DNA from: Bathymodiolus brooksi
Lineage: Eukaryota > Mollusca > Bivalvia > Mytilida > Modiolidae
Assembly (NCBI GenBank): GCA_963680875.1
Contig: OY804584.1
Span: 97,608,031-97,672,030 of the forward strand
Length of the DNA: 64,000 nt
Direction: 5' to 3'
A program made the translations under genes and the position numbers. The stretch's first letter is position 1. Every line of letters begins with the position of its first letter. Shown piece by piece: positions 1 through 11,062 of this stretch. The notes beneath the pieces were generated by a model. It had not been told where the DNA came from. It saw nothing but the letters and a program-made list of their open reading frames with translations, and ran no database searches.

Positions 1-65
1 CTGACTACTAGCGAGGAAGGTACAACATGTGGGTTAACCGACTACTAGCGAGGAAGGTACAACAT

Positions 66-79
66 GTCGGTTAACCGAC
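66..79. repeat. 14-bp perfect palindrome at a unit junction (example)
   Basis: Where a unit has C instead of G at base 30 and the next unit begins with C, the junction reads GTCGGTTAACCGAC, which is its own reverse complement. The usual G30 form keeps only the central GTTAAC. The form recurs many times across the array. Units with C30 followed by a T-starting unit (for example near 605-625) lack the extended palindrome. No binding protein is known to me for this site. Confidence 0.9.
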
Positions 80-223
80 TACTAGCGAGGAAGGTACAAC
101 ATGTGGGTTAACTGACTACTAGCGAGGAAGGTACAACATGTGGGTTAACTGACTACTAGTGAGGAAGGTACAACATATGGGTTAACTGACTACTAGTGAG
201 GAAGGTACAACATGTGGGTTAAC

Positions 224-259
224 TGACTACTAGGAGGAAGGTACAACATGTGGGTTAAC
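224..259 (+). repeat. 36-bp variant unit (base 11 deleted)
   Basis: This is an example of the commonest length variant. ACTAG is followed directly by GAGGAAGG, one base short of the usual ACTAGCGAGG, so the variable pyrimidine of the second CpG is lost. It recurs throughout the window, singly and in short runs, for example three in a row near 1,297-1,400. Its placement is conserved between duplicated blocks, so it is an inherited marker and not a sequencing error. Confidence 0.95.
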
Positions 260-296
260 CGACTACTAGCGAGGAAGGTACAACATGTGGGTTAAC
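260..296 (+). repeat. Consensus 37-bp satellite unit (reference copy)
   Basis: This copy carries the majority base at nearly every position and is used here to number the unit: base 1 is the C of CGACTACTAG and base 37 the C of GGTTAAC. The unit holds the short palindromes CTAG (7-10), GTAC (19-22), ACATGT (24-29) and GTTAAC (32-37). CpG sites lie at 1-2 and 11-12. The choice of base 1 is arbitrary, because a tandem array has no natural start. Confidence 0.97.
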
Positions 297-740
297 TGAC
301 TACTAGCGAGGAAAGTACAACATGTGGGTTAACCGACTACTAGCGAGGAAGGTACAACATGTGGGTTAACTGACTACTAGCGAGGAAGGTATAAAATGTC
401 GGTTAACCGACTACTAGCGAGGAAGGTACAACATGTGGGTTAACTGACAACTAGCGAGGAAGGTACAACATGTGGGTTAACCGACTACTAGCGAGGAAGG
501 TACAACATGTCGGTTAACCGACTACTAGCGAGGAAGGTACAACATGTGGGTTAACTGACTACTAGCGAGGAATGTACAACATGTGTGTTAACTGACTACT
601 AGCGAGGAAGGTACAACATGTCGGTTAACTGACTACTAGCGAGGAAGGTACAACATGTGGGTTAACTGACTACTAGCGAGGAAGGTACAACATGTGGGTT
701 AACTGACTACTAGCGAGGAAGGTACAACATGTGGGTTAAC

Positions 741-813
741 TGACCACTAGGAGGAAGGTACAACATGTGGGTTAACCGACTACTAGCGAGGAAGGTACAA
801 CATGTGGGTTAAC
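741..813 (+). repeat. Two-unit segment absent from the 17-kb copy
   Basis: These 73 bp are one 36-bp unit starting TGACCACTAGG and one 37-bp unit. They are present in block A and in A' (22,384-22,456). They are missing at 17,995/17,996, where the offset to A drops from 17,255 to 17,182. The loss is of exactly whole units, as expected from out-of-register recombination. Confidence 0.87.
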
Positions 814-880
814 TGACTACTAGTGAGGAAGGTACAACATGTGGGTTAACCGACTACTATCGAGGAAGGTACAACATGTC

Positions 881-3800
881 GGTTTACCGACTACTAGCGT
901 GGAAGGTACAACATGTGGGTTAACCGACTACTAGCGAGGAAGCTACAATATGTCGGTTAACCGACTACTAGCGAGGAAGGTACAACATGTGGGTTAACCG
1001 ACTACTAGCGAGGAAGGTACAACATGTGGGTTAACTGACTACTAGCGAGGAAGGTACAACATGTGGGTTAACCGACTACTAGCGAGGAAGGTACAACATG
1101 TGGGTTAACCGACTACTAGTGAGGAAGGTACAACATGTGGGTTAACCGACTACTAGCGAGGAAGGTACAACATGTGGGTTAACTGACTACTAGTGAGGAA
1201 GGTACAACATGTGGGTTAACCGACTACTAGCCAGGAAGGTACAACATGTGGGTTATCCGACTACTAGCGAGGAAGGTACAACATGTGGGTTAACCGACTA
1301 CTGGGAGGAAGGTACAACATGTGGGTTAACCGACTACTAGGAGGAAGGTACAACATGTGGGTTAACCGACTACTAGGAGGAAGGTACAACATGTGGGTTA
1401 ACTGACTACTAGCGAGGAAGGTACAACATGTGGGTTAACTGACTACTAGGAGGAAGGTACAACATGTGGGTTAACTGACTACTACCGAGGAAGGTACAAC
1501 ATGTGGGTTAACTGACTACTAGCGAGGAAGGTACAACATGTGGGTTAACCGACTACTAGGAGGAAGGTACAACATGTGGGTTAACCGACTACTAGTGAGA
1601 AAGGTACAACATGTGGGTTAACTGACTACTAGCGAGGAAGGTACAACATGTGGGTTAACCGACTACTAGCGAGGAAGGTACAACATGTGGGTTAACCGAC
1701 TACTAGCGAGGAAGGTACAACATGTGGGTTAACTGACTACTAGCGAGGAAGGTACAACATGTGGGTTAACTGACTACTAAAGAGGAAGGTACAACATGTG
1801 GGTTAACCGACTACTAGGAGGAAGGTACAACATGTGGATTAACCGAATACTAGCGAGGAAGGTACAACATGTGGGTTAACTGACTACTAGCAAGGAAGGT
1901 ACAACATGTGGGTTAACTGACTACTAGCGAGGAAGGTACAACATGTGGGTTAACCGACTACTAGTGAGGAAGGTACAACATGTGGGTTAACCGACTACTA
2001 GGAGGAAGGTACAACATATGGATTAACCGACTACTAGCGAGGAAGGTACAACATGTGGGTTAAGTGATTACTAGCGAGGATGGTACAACATGTGGGTTAA
2101 CCGACTACTAGCGAGGAAGGTACAACTTGTGGGTTAACCGACTACTAGCGAGGAAGGTACAACATGTGGGTTAACTGACTACTAACGAGGAAGGTACAAC
2201 ATGTGGGTTAACTGACTACTAGCGAGGAAGGTACAACATGTGGGTTAACCGACTACTAGCGAGGAAGGTACAACATGTGGGTTAAATGACTACTAGCGAG
2301 GAAGGTACAACATGTGGGTTAACCGACTACTAGCGAGGAAGGTACAACATGTCGGTTAACCGACTACTAGCGAGGAAGGTACAACATGTGGGTTAACTGA
2401 CTACTAGCGAGGAAGGTACAACATGTGGGTTAACTGACTACTAGCGAGGAAGGTACAACATATGGGTTAACTGACTACTAGCGAGGAAGGTACAACATGT
2501 GGGTTAACTGACTACTAGGAGGAAGGTACAACATGTGGGCTAACTGACTACTAGCGAGGAAGGTACAACATGTGGGTTAACCGACTACTAGCGAGGAAGG
2601 TACAACATGTGGGTTAACCGACTACTAGTGAGGAAGGTACAACATGTGGGTTAACCAACTACTAGCGAGAAAGGTACAACATGTGGGTTAACCGACTAAT
2701 AGCGAGGAAGGTACAACATGTGTGTTAACCGACTACTAGCGAGGAAGGTACAACATGTGGGTTAACTGACTACTAGCGAGGAAGGTACAACATGTGGGTT
2801 AACCGACTACTAGCGAGGAAGGTACAACATGTGGGTTAACCGACTACTAGTGAGGAAGGTACAACATGTGGGTTAACCGACTACTAGCGAAGAAGGTACA
2901 AAATGTCGGTTAACCGACTACTAGCGAGGAAGGTACAACATGTGGGTTAACTGACAACTAGCGAGGAAGGTACAACATGTGGGTTAACCGACTACTAGCG
3001 AGGAAGGTACAACATGTCGGCTAACAGACTACTAGCGAGGAAGGTACAACATGTGGGTTAACTGACTACTAGCGAGGAAGGTACAACATGTGTGTTAACT
3101 GACTACTAGCGAGGAAGGTACAACATGTCGGTTAACTGACTACTAGCGAGGAAGGTACAACATGTGGGTTAACTGACTACTAGCGAGGAAGGTACAACAT
3201 GTGTGTTAACTGACTACTAGCGAGGAAGGTACAACATGTCGGTTAACTGACTACTAGCGAGGAAGGTACAACATGTGGGTTAACTGACTACTAGCGAGGA
3301 AGGTACAACATGTGGGTTAACTGACTACTAGCGAGGAAGGTACAACATGTGGGTTAACTGACCACTAGGAGGAAGGTACAACATGTGGGTTAACCGACTA
3401 CTAGCGAGGAAGGTACAACATGTGGGTTAACTGACTACAAGCGAGGAAGGTACAACATGTGGGTTAACCGACTACTAGCGAGGAAGGTACAACATGTCGG
3501 TTAACCGACTACTAGCGTGGAAGGTACAACATGTGGGTTAACCGACTACTAGCGAGGAAGCTACAATATGTCGGTTAACCGACTACTAGCGAGGAAGGTA
3601 CAACATGTGGGTTAACCGACTACTAGCGAGGAAGGTACAACATGTGGGTTAACTGACTACTAGCGAGGAAGGTACAACATGTGGGTTAACCGACTACTAG
3701 CGAGGAAGGTACAACATGTGGGTTAACCGACTACTAGTGAGGAAGGTACAACATGTGGGTTAACCGACTACTAGAGAGGAAGATAAAAAATATGGGTTAA

Positions 3801-5201
3801 CTGACTACTAGTGAGGAAGGTACAACATGTGGGTTAACCGACTACTAGCGAGGAAGGTACAACATGTGGGTTATCCGACTACTAGCGAGGAAGGTACAAC
3901 ATGTGGGTTAACCGACTACTGGGAGGAAGGTACAACATGTGGGTTAACCGACTACTAGGAGGAAGGTACAACATGTGGGTTAACCGACCACTAGGAGGAA
4001 GGTACAACATGTGGGTTAACTGACTACTAGCGAGGAAGGTACAACATGTGGGTTAACTGACTACTAGGAGGAAGGTACAACATGTGGGTTAACTGACTAC
4101 TACCGAGGAAGGTACAACATGTGGGTTAACTGACTACTAGCGAGGAAGGTACAACATGTGGGTTAACCGACTACTAGGAGGAAGGTACAACATGTGGGTT
4201 AACCGACTACTAGCGAGAAAGGTACAACATGTGGGTTAACTGACTACTAGCGAGGAAGGTACAACATGTGGGTTAACCGACTACTAGCGAGGAAGGTACA
4301 ACATGTGGGTTAACCGACTACTAGCGAGGAAGGTACAACATGTGGGTTAACTGACTACTAAAGAGGAAGGTACAACATGTGGGTTAACCGACTACTAGGA
4401 GGAAGGTACAACATGTGGATTAACCGAATACTAGCGAGGAAGGTACAACATGTGGGTTAACTGACTACTAGCAAGGAAGGTACAACATGTGGGTTAACTG
4501 ACTACTAGCGAGGAAGGTACAACATGTGGGTTAACCGACTACTAGTGAGGAAGGTACAACATGTGGGTTAACCGACTACTAGGAGGAAGGTACAACATAT
4601 GGATTAACCGACTACTAGCGAGGAAGGTACAACATGTGGGTTAAGTGATTACTAACGAGGAAGGTACAACATGTGGGTTAACCGACTACTAGCGAGGAAG
4701 GTACAACTTGTGGGTTAACCGACTACTAGCGAGGAAGGTACAACATGTGGGTTAACTGACTACTAGCGAGGAAGGTACAACATGTGGGTTAACCGACTAC
4801 TAGCGAGGAAGGTACAACATGTGGGTTAACCGACTACTAGCGAGGAAGGTACAACATGTGGGTTAACTGACTATTAGCGAGGAAGGTACAACATGTGGGT
4901 TAACCGACTACTAGCGAGGAAGGTACAACATGTGGGTTAACTGACTACTAGCGAGAAAGGTACAACATGTGGGTTAACCGACTAATAGCGAGGAAGGTAC
5001 AACATGTCGGTTAACCGACTACTAGCGAGGAAGGTACAACATGTGGGTTAACCGACTACTAGCGAGGAAGGTACAACATGTGGGTTAACTGACTACTAGC
5101 GAGGAAGGTACAACATGTGGGTTAATCGACTACTAGCGAGGAAGGTACAACATGTCGGTTTACCGACTACAAGCGTGGGAAGGTACAACATGTGGGTTAA
5201 C
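881..5201 (+). repeat. Internal subrepeats of about 2.6 kb in block A
   Basis: Block A is itself built of older repeats. The unit with CTACAATATG at 943 recurs at 3,561 (2,618 bp apart). The CTAAAGAGG unit at 1,779 recurs at 4,360 and the TTAAGTGATT unit near 2,060 recurs near 4,641 (both 2,581 bp apart, one unit fewer). A third, partial copy follows: GGTTTACC at 881 recurs at 5,157. The same marker series reappears in A' and, more diverged, around 45,700-47,050. I infer an ancestral block of roughly 2.6 kb that was duplicated before the 11-kb block was. Confidence 0.8.
5164..5201 (+). repeat. 38-bp unit (one extra G)
   Basis: The unit reads ACAAGCGTGGGAAGG with three G where its relatives have two. 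The same insertion is at 26,807-26,844 in A' (offset 21,643). Related units at 47,051 and 58,107 have the same ACAAGCGTGG context without the extra base. The insertion therefore marks the A/A' lineage. Confidence 0.87.
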
Positions 5202-8200
5202 CGACTACTAGCGAGGAAGGTACAACATGTCGGTTAACCGACTACTAGCGAGGAAGGTACAACATGTGGGTTAACCGACTACTAGCGAGGAAGGTACAAC
5301 ATGTGGGTTAACTGACTACTAGCGAGGAAGGTACAACATGTGGGTTAACCGACTACTAGCGAGGAAGGTACAACATGTGGGTTAACCGACTACTAGTGAG
5401 GAAGGTACAACATGTGGGTTAACCGACTACTAGCGAGGAAGGTACAACATGTGGGTTAACTGACTACTAGCGAGGAAGGTACAACATGTGGGTTAACCGA
5501 CTACTAGCGAGGAAGGTACAACATGTGGGTTATCCGACTACTAGCGAGGAAGGTACAACATGTGGGTTAACCGACTACTAGGAGGAAGGTACAACATGTG
5601 GGTTAACCGACTACTAGGAGGAAGGTACAACATGTGGGTTAACCGACTACTAGGAGGAAGGTACAACATGTGGGTTAACTGACTACTAGGAGGAAGGTAC
5701 AACATGTGGGTTAACTGACTACTACTGAGGAAGGTACAACATGTGGGTTAACCGACTACTAGGAGGAAGGTACAACATGTGGGTTAACCGACTACTAGCG
5801 AGAAAGGTACAACATGTGGGTTAACTGACTACTAGCGAGGAAGGTACAACATGTGGGTTAACCGACTACTAGCGAGGAAGGTACAACATGTGGGTTAACC
5901 GACTACTAGCGAGGAAGGTACAACATGTGGGTTAACTGACTACTAGCGAGGAAGGTACAACATGTGGGTTAACTGACTACTAGCGAGGAAGGTACAACAT
6001 GTGGGTTAACCGACTACTAGGAGGAAGGTACAACATGTGGATTAACCGACTACTAGGAGGAAGGTACAACATATGGGTTAACTGACTACTAGTGAGGAAA
6101 GTACAACATGTGGGTTAACTGACTACTAGCGAGGAAGGTACAACATGTGGGTTAACTGACTACTAGCAAGGAAGGTACAACATGTGGGTTAACTTACTAC
6201 TAGCAAGGAAGGTACAACATGTGGGTTAACCGACTACTAGCGAGGAAGGTACAACATATGGGTTAACTGACTACTAGCGAGGAAGGTACAACATGTGGGT
6301 TAACCGACTACTAGTGAGGAAGGTACAACATGTGGGTTAACCGACTACTAGGAGGAAGGTACAACATATGGATTAACTGACTACTAGCGAGGAAGGTACA
6401 ACATGTGGGTTAACCGACTACTAGGAGGAAGGTACAACATGTGGGTTAACCGACTACTAGCGAGGAATGTACAACATGTGGGTTAACCGACTACTAGCGA
6501 GGAAGGTACAACATGTGGGTTAACCGACTACTAGCGAGGAAGGTACAACATGTGGGTTAACCGACTACTAGCGAGGAAGGTACAACATGTGGGTTAACCG
6601 ACATCTACCGAGGAAGGTACAACATGTGGGTTAACCAACTACTAGGAGGAAGGTACAACATGTGGGTTAACTGACTACTAGCGAGGAAGGTACAACATGT
6701 GGGTTAACAGACTACTAGCGAGGAAGGTACAACATGTGGGCTAACTGACTACTAGCGAGGAAGGTACAACATGTGGGTAAACTGACTACTATCGAGGAAG
6801 GTACAACATGTGGGTTAACCGACTGCTAGCGAGGAAGGTACAACATGTGGATTAACCGACTACTAGGAGGAAGGTACACCATGTGGGTTAACCGACTACT
6901 AGCGAGGAAGGTACAACATATGGGTTAACCAACTACTAGCGAGGAAGGTACAACATGTGGGTTAACCGACTACTAGCGAGGAAGGTACAACATGTGGATT
7001 AACCGACTACTAGGAGGAAGGTACAACATGTGGGTTAACCGACTACTAGGAGGAAGGTACAACATGTGGGTTAACCGACTACTAGCGAGGAAGGTACAAC
7101 ATGTGGGTTAACTGACTACTAGGAGGAAGGTACAACATGTGGGTTAACTGACTACTAGCGAGGAAGGTACAACATGTGGGTTAACCGACAACTAGCGAGG
7201 AAGGTACAACATGTCGGTTAACCGACTACTAGCGAGGAAGGTACAACATGTGGGTTAACCAACTACTAGCGAGGAAGGTACAACATGTGGGTTAACCGAC
7301 TACTAGCGAGGAAGGTACAACATGTGGGTTAACCGACTACTAGCGAGGAAGGTACAACATGTGGGTTAACTGACTACTAGCGAGAAAGGTACAACATGTG
7401 GGTTAACGGACTACTAGCGAGGAAGGTACAACATGTGGGTTAACTGACTACTAGCGAGGAAGGTACAACATGTGGGTTAACCGACTACTAGCGAGGAAGG
7501 TACGGCATGTGGGTTAACTGACTACTAGCGAGGAAGGTACACCATGTGGGTTAACCGACTACTAGCGAGGAAGGTACAACATGAGGGTTAACCGACTACT
7601 AGCAAGGAAGGTACAACATGTGAGTTAACCGACTACTAGCGAGGAAGGTACACCATGTGGGTTAACCGACTACTAGTGAGGAAGGTATAACATGTGGGTT
7701 AACCGACTACTAGCGAGGAAGGTACAACATGTGGGTTAACTGACTACTAGCGAGGAAGGTACAAAATGTCGGTTAACCGACTACTAGCGAGGAAGGTACA
7801 ACATGTGGGTTAACTTACTACTAGCGAGGAAGGTACAACATGTGGGTTAACCGACTACTAGCAAGGAAGGTACAACATGTCGGTTAACCGACTACTAGCG
7901 AGGAAGGTACAACATGTGGGTTAACTGACTACTAGCGAGGAAGGTACAACATGTGAGTTAACTGACTCATAGCGAGGAAGGTACAACATGTGGGTTAACT
8001 GACTACTAGCGAGGAAGGTACAACATGTGGGTTAACTGACTACTAGTGAGGAAGGTACAACATGTGGGTTAACGGACAACTAGCGAGGAAGGTACAACAT
8101 GTCGGTTAACCGACTACTAGCGAGGAAGGTACAACATGTCGGTTAACCAACTACTAGCGAGGAAGGTACAACATGTGGGTTAACCAACTACTAGCGAGGA

Positions 8201-8840
8201 AGGTACAACATGTGGGTTAACCGACTACTAGCGAGGAAGGTACAACATGTGGGTTAACCGACTACTAGCGAGGAAGGTACAACATGTGGGTTAACTGAAT
8301 ACTAGCGAGGAAGGTACAACATGTGGGTTAACGGACTACTAGCGAGGAAGGTACAACATGTGGGTTAACTGACTACTAGCGAGGAAGGTACAACATGTGG
8401 GTTAACCGACTACTAGCGAGGAAGGTACGGCATGTGGGTTAACTGACTACTAGTGAGGAAGGTACACCATGTGGGTTAACCGACTACTAGCGAGGAAGGT
8501 ACAACATGAGGGTTAACCGACTACTAGCGAGGAAGGTACAACATGTGAGTTAACCGACTACTAGCGAGGAAGGTACAACATGTGGGTTAACTGACTACTA
8601 GCGAGGAAGGTACAACATGTGGGTTAACCGACTACTAGCGAGGAAGGTACAACATGTGGGTTAACTGACTACTAGCGAGGAAGGTACAAAATGTCGGTTA
8701 ACCGACTACTAGCGAGGAAGGTACAACATGTGGGTTAACTTACTACTAGCGAGGAAGGTACAACATGTCGGTTAACCGACTACTAGCGAGGAAGGTACAA
8801 CATGTGGGTTAACTGACTACTAGCGAGGAAGGTACAACAT

Positions 8841-8862
8841 GTAAGTTAACTGACTCATAGCG
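8841..8862 (+). repeat. Marker: GTAAGTT plus CTCATAG variant
   Basis: The combination GTAAGTTAACTGACTCAT is a rare haplotype found at 8,841, 30,521, 35,612 and 62,964. It identifies blocks A, A', C and E as copies of one ancestor. A close relative, GTGAGTTAACTGACTCAT, lies about 0.9 kb upstream in each block and again at 41,325 and 42,356. Confidence 0.88.
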
Positions 8863-11023
8863 AGGAAGGTACAACATGTCGGTTAACTGACTACTAGCGA
8901 GGAAGGTACAACATGTGGGTTAACTGACTACTAGCGAGGAAGGTACAACATGTGGGTTAACTGACTACTAGCGAGGAAGGTACAGCATGTGGGTTAACTG
9001 ACCACTAGGAGGAAGGTACAACATGTGGGTTAACCGACTACTAGCGAGGAAGGTACAACATGTGGGTTAACTGACTACTAGCGAGGAAGGTACAACATGT
9101 GGGTTAACTGATTACTAGCGAGGAAGGTACAACATGTGGGTTAACCGACTACTAGTGAGGAAGGTACAACATGTGGGCTAACTGACTACTAGCGAGGAAG
9201 GTACAACATGTGGGTTAACCGACTACTTGTGAGGAAGGTACAACATGTGGGTTAACCGACTACTAGGAGGAAGGTACAACATATGGATTAACCGACTACT
9301 AGCGAGGAAGGTACAACATGTGGGTTAACTGACTACTAGCGAGGAAGGTACAACATGTGGGTTAACCGACTACTAGTGAGGAAGGTACAACTTGTGGGTT
9401 AACTGACTACTAGCGAGGAAGGTACAACATGTGGGTTAACTGACTACTAGCGAGGAAGGTACAACATGTGGGTTAACTGACTACTAGCGAGGAAGGTACA
9501 ACATGTGGGTTAACCGACTACTGGCGAGGAAGGTACAACATGTGGGTTAACTGACTACTAGCGAGGAAGGTACAACATGTGGGTTAACCGACTACTAGGA
9601 GGAAGGTACAACATGTGGGTTAACTGACTACTAGCGAGGAAGGTACAACATGTGGGTTAACCGACTAATAGCGAGGAAGGTACAACATGTCGGTTAACCG
9701 ACTACTAGCGAGGAAGGTACAACATGTGGGTTAACCGACTACTAGCGAGGAAGGTACAACATGTGGGTTAACTGACTACTAGCGAGGAAGGTACAACATG
9801 TGGGTTCACCGACTACTAGCGAGGAAGGTACAACATGTCGGTTAACCGACTACTAGCGTGGAAGGTACAACATGTGGGTTAACCGACTACTAGCGAGGAA
9901 GGTACAACATGTGGGTTAACCGACTACTAGCGAGGAAGGTACAACATGTGGGTTAACCGACTACTAGCGAGGAAGGTACAACATGTGGGTTAACTGACTA
10001 CTAGCGAGGAAGGTACAACATGTGGGTTAACCGACTACTAGCGAGGAAGGTACAACATGTGGGTTAACCGACTACTAGTGAGGAAGGTACAACATGTGGG
10101 TTAACCGACTACTAGCGAGGAAGGTACAACATGTGGGTTAACTGACTACTAGCGAGGAAGGTACAACATGTGGGTTAACCGACTACTAGCAAGGAAGGTA
10201 CAACATGAGGGTTATCCGACTACTAGCGAGGAAGGTACAACATGTGGGCTAACCGACTACTAGGAGTAAGGTACAACATGTGGGTTAACCGACTACTAGG
10301 AGGAAGGTACAACATGTGGGTTAACCGACTACTAGGAGGAAGGTACAACATGTGGGTTAACTGACTACTAGCGAGGAAGGTACAACATGTGGGTTAACTG
10401 ACTACTAGGAGGAAGGTACAACATGTGGGTTAACTGACTACTACCGAGGAAGGTACAACATGTGGGTTAACTGACTACTAGCGAGGAAGGTACAACATGT
10501 GGGTTAACCAACTACTAGGAGGAAGGTACAACATGTGGGTTAACCGACTACTAGTGAGAAAGGTACAACATGTGGGTTAACTGACTACTAGCGAGGAAGG
10601 TACAACATGTGGGTTAACCGACTACTAGCGAGGAAGGTACAACATGTGGGTTAACTGACTACTAGCGAGGAAGGTACAACATGTGGGTTAACTGACTACT
10701 AGCGAGGAAGGTACAACATGCGGGTTAACTGACTACTAGTGAGGAAGGTACAACATGTGGGTTAACCGACTACTAGGAGGAAGGTACAACATGTGGATTA
10801 ACCGACTACTAGGAGGAAGGTACAACATGTGGGTTAACTGACTACTAGCGAGGAAAGTACAACATGTGGGTTAACTGACTACTAGCGAGGAAGGTACAAC
10901 ATGTGGGTTAACTGACTACTAGCAAGGAAGGTACAACATGTGGGTTAACTGACTACTAGCAAGGAAGGTACAACATGTGGGTTAACCGACTACTAGCGAG
11001 GAAGGTACAACATGTGGGTTAAC

Positions 11024-11062
11024 TGACTACTACTAGGAGGAAGGTACAACATATGGATTAAC
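11024..11062 (+). repeat. 39-bp unit with extra TAC
   Basis: The unit begins TGACTACTACTAGGAGG: it has an additional TAC triplet on a 36-bp background, probably from slippage in the TACTAC run. Identical copies lie at 32,704-32,742 and 37,795-37,833. These three positions tie together blocks A, A' and C. Confidence 0.9.

Noticed and set aside
260..296. Telomere repeat
   Set aside because: GGGTTA, a rotation of the TTAGGG hexamer, occurs once per unit but never in tandem.
260..296. CENP-B box
   Set aside because: The minus strand has CTCG and CGGT near the right distance, but the spacing is eight bases instead of seven and core bases differ. No convincing match in any variant seen.
1297..1400. 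AGGAGG followed ten bases later by ATG, with an open 12-codon period in runs of 36-bp units
   Set aside because: In consecutive 36-bp units that start with C the frame stays open and looks like a ribosome site plus repeat protein. The runs are only a few units long, end at TGA or at the next 37-bp unit, and the array looks eukaryotic. Coincidence.
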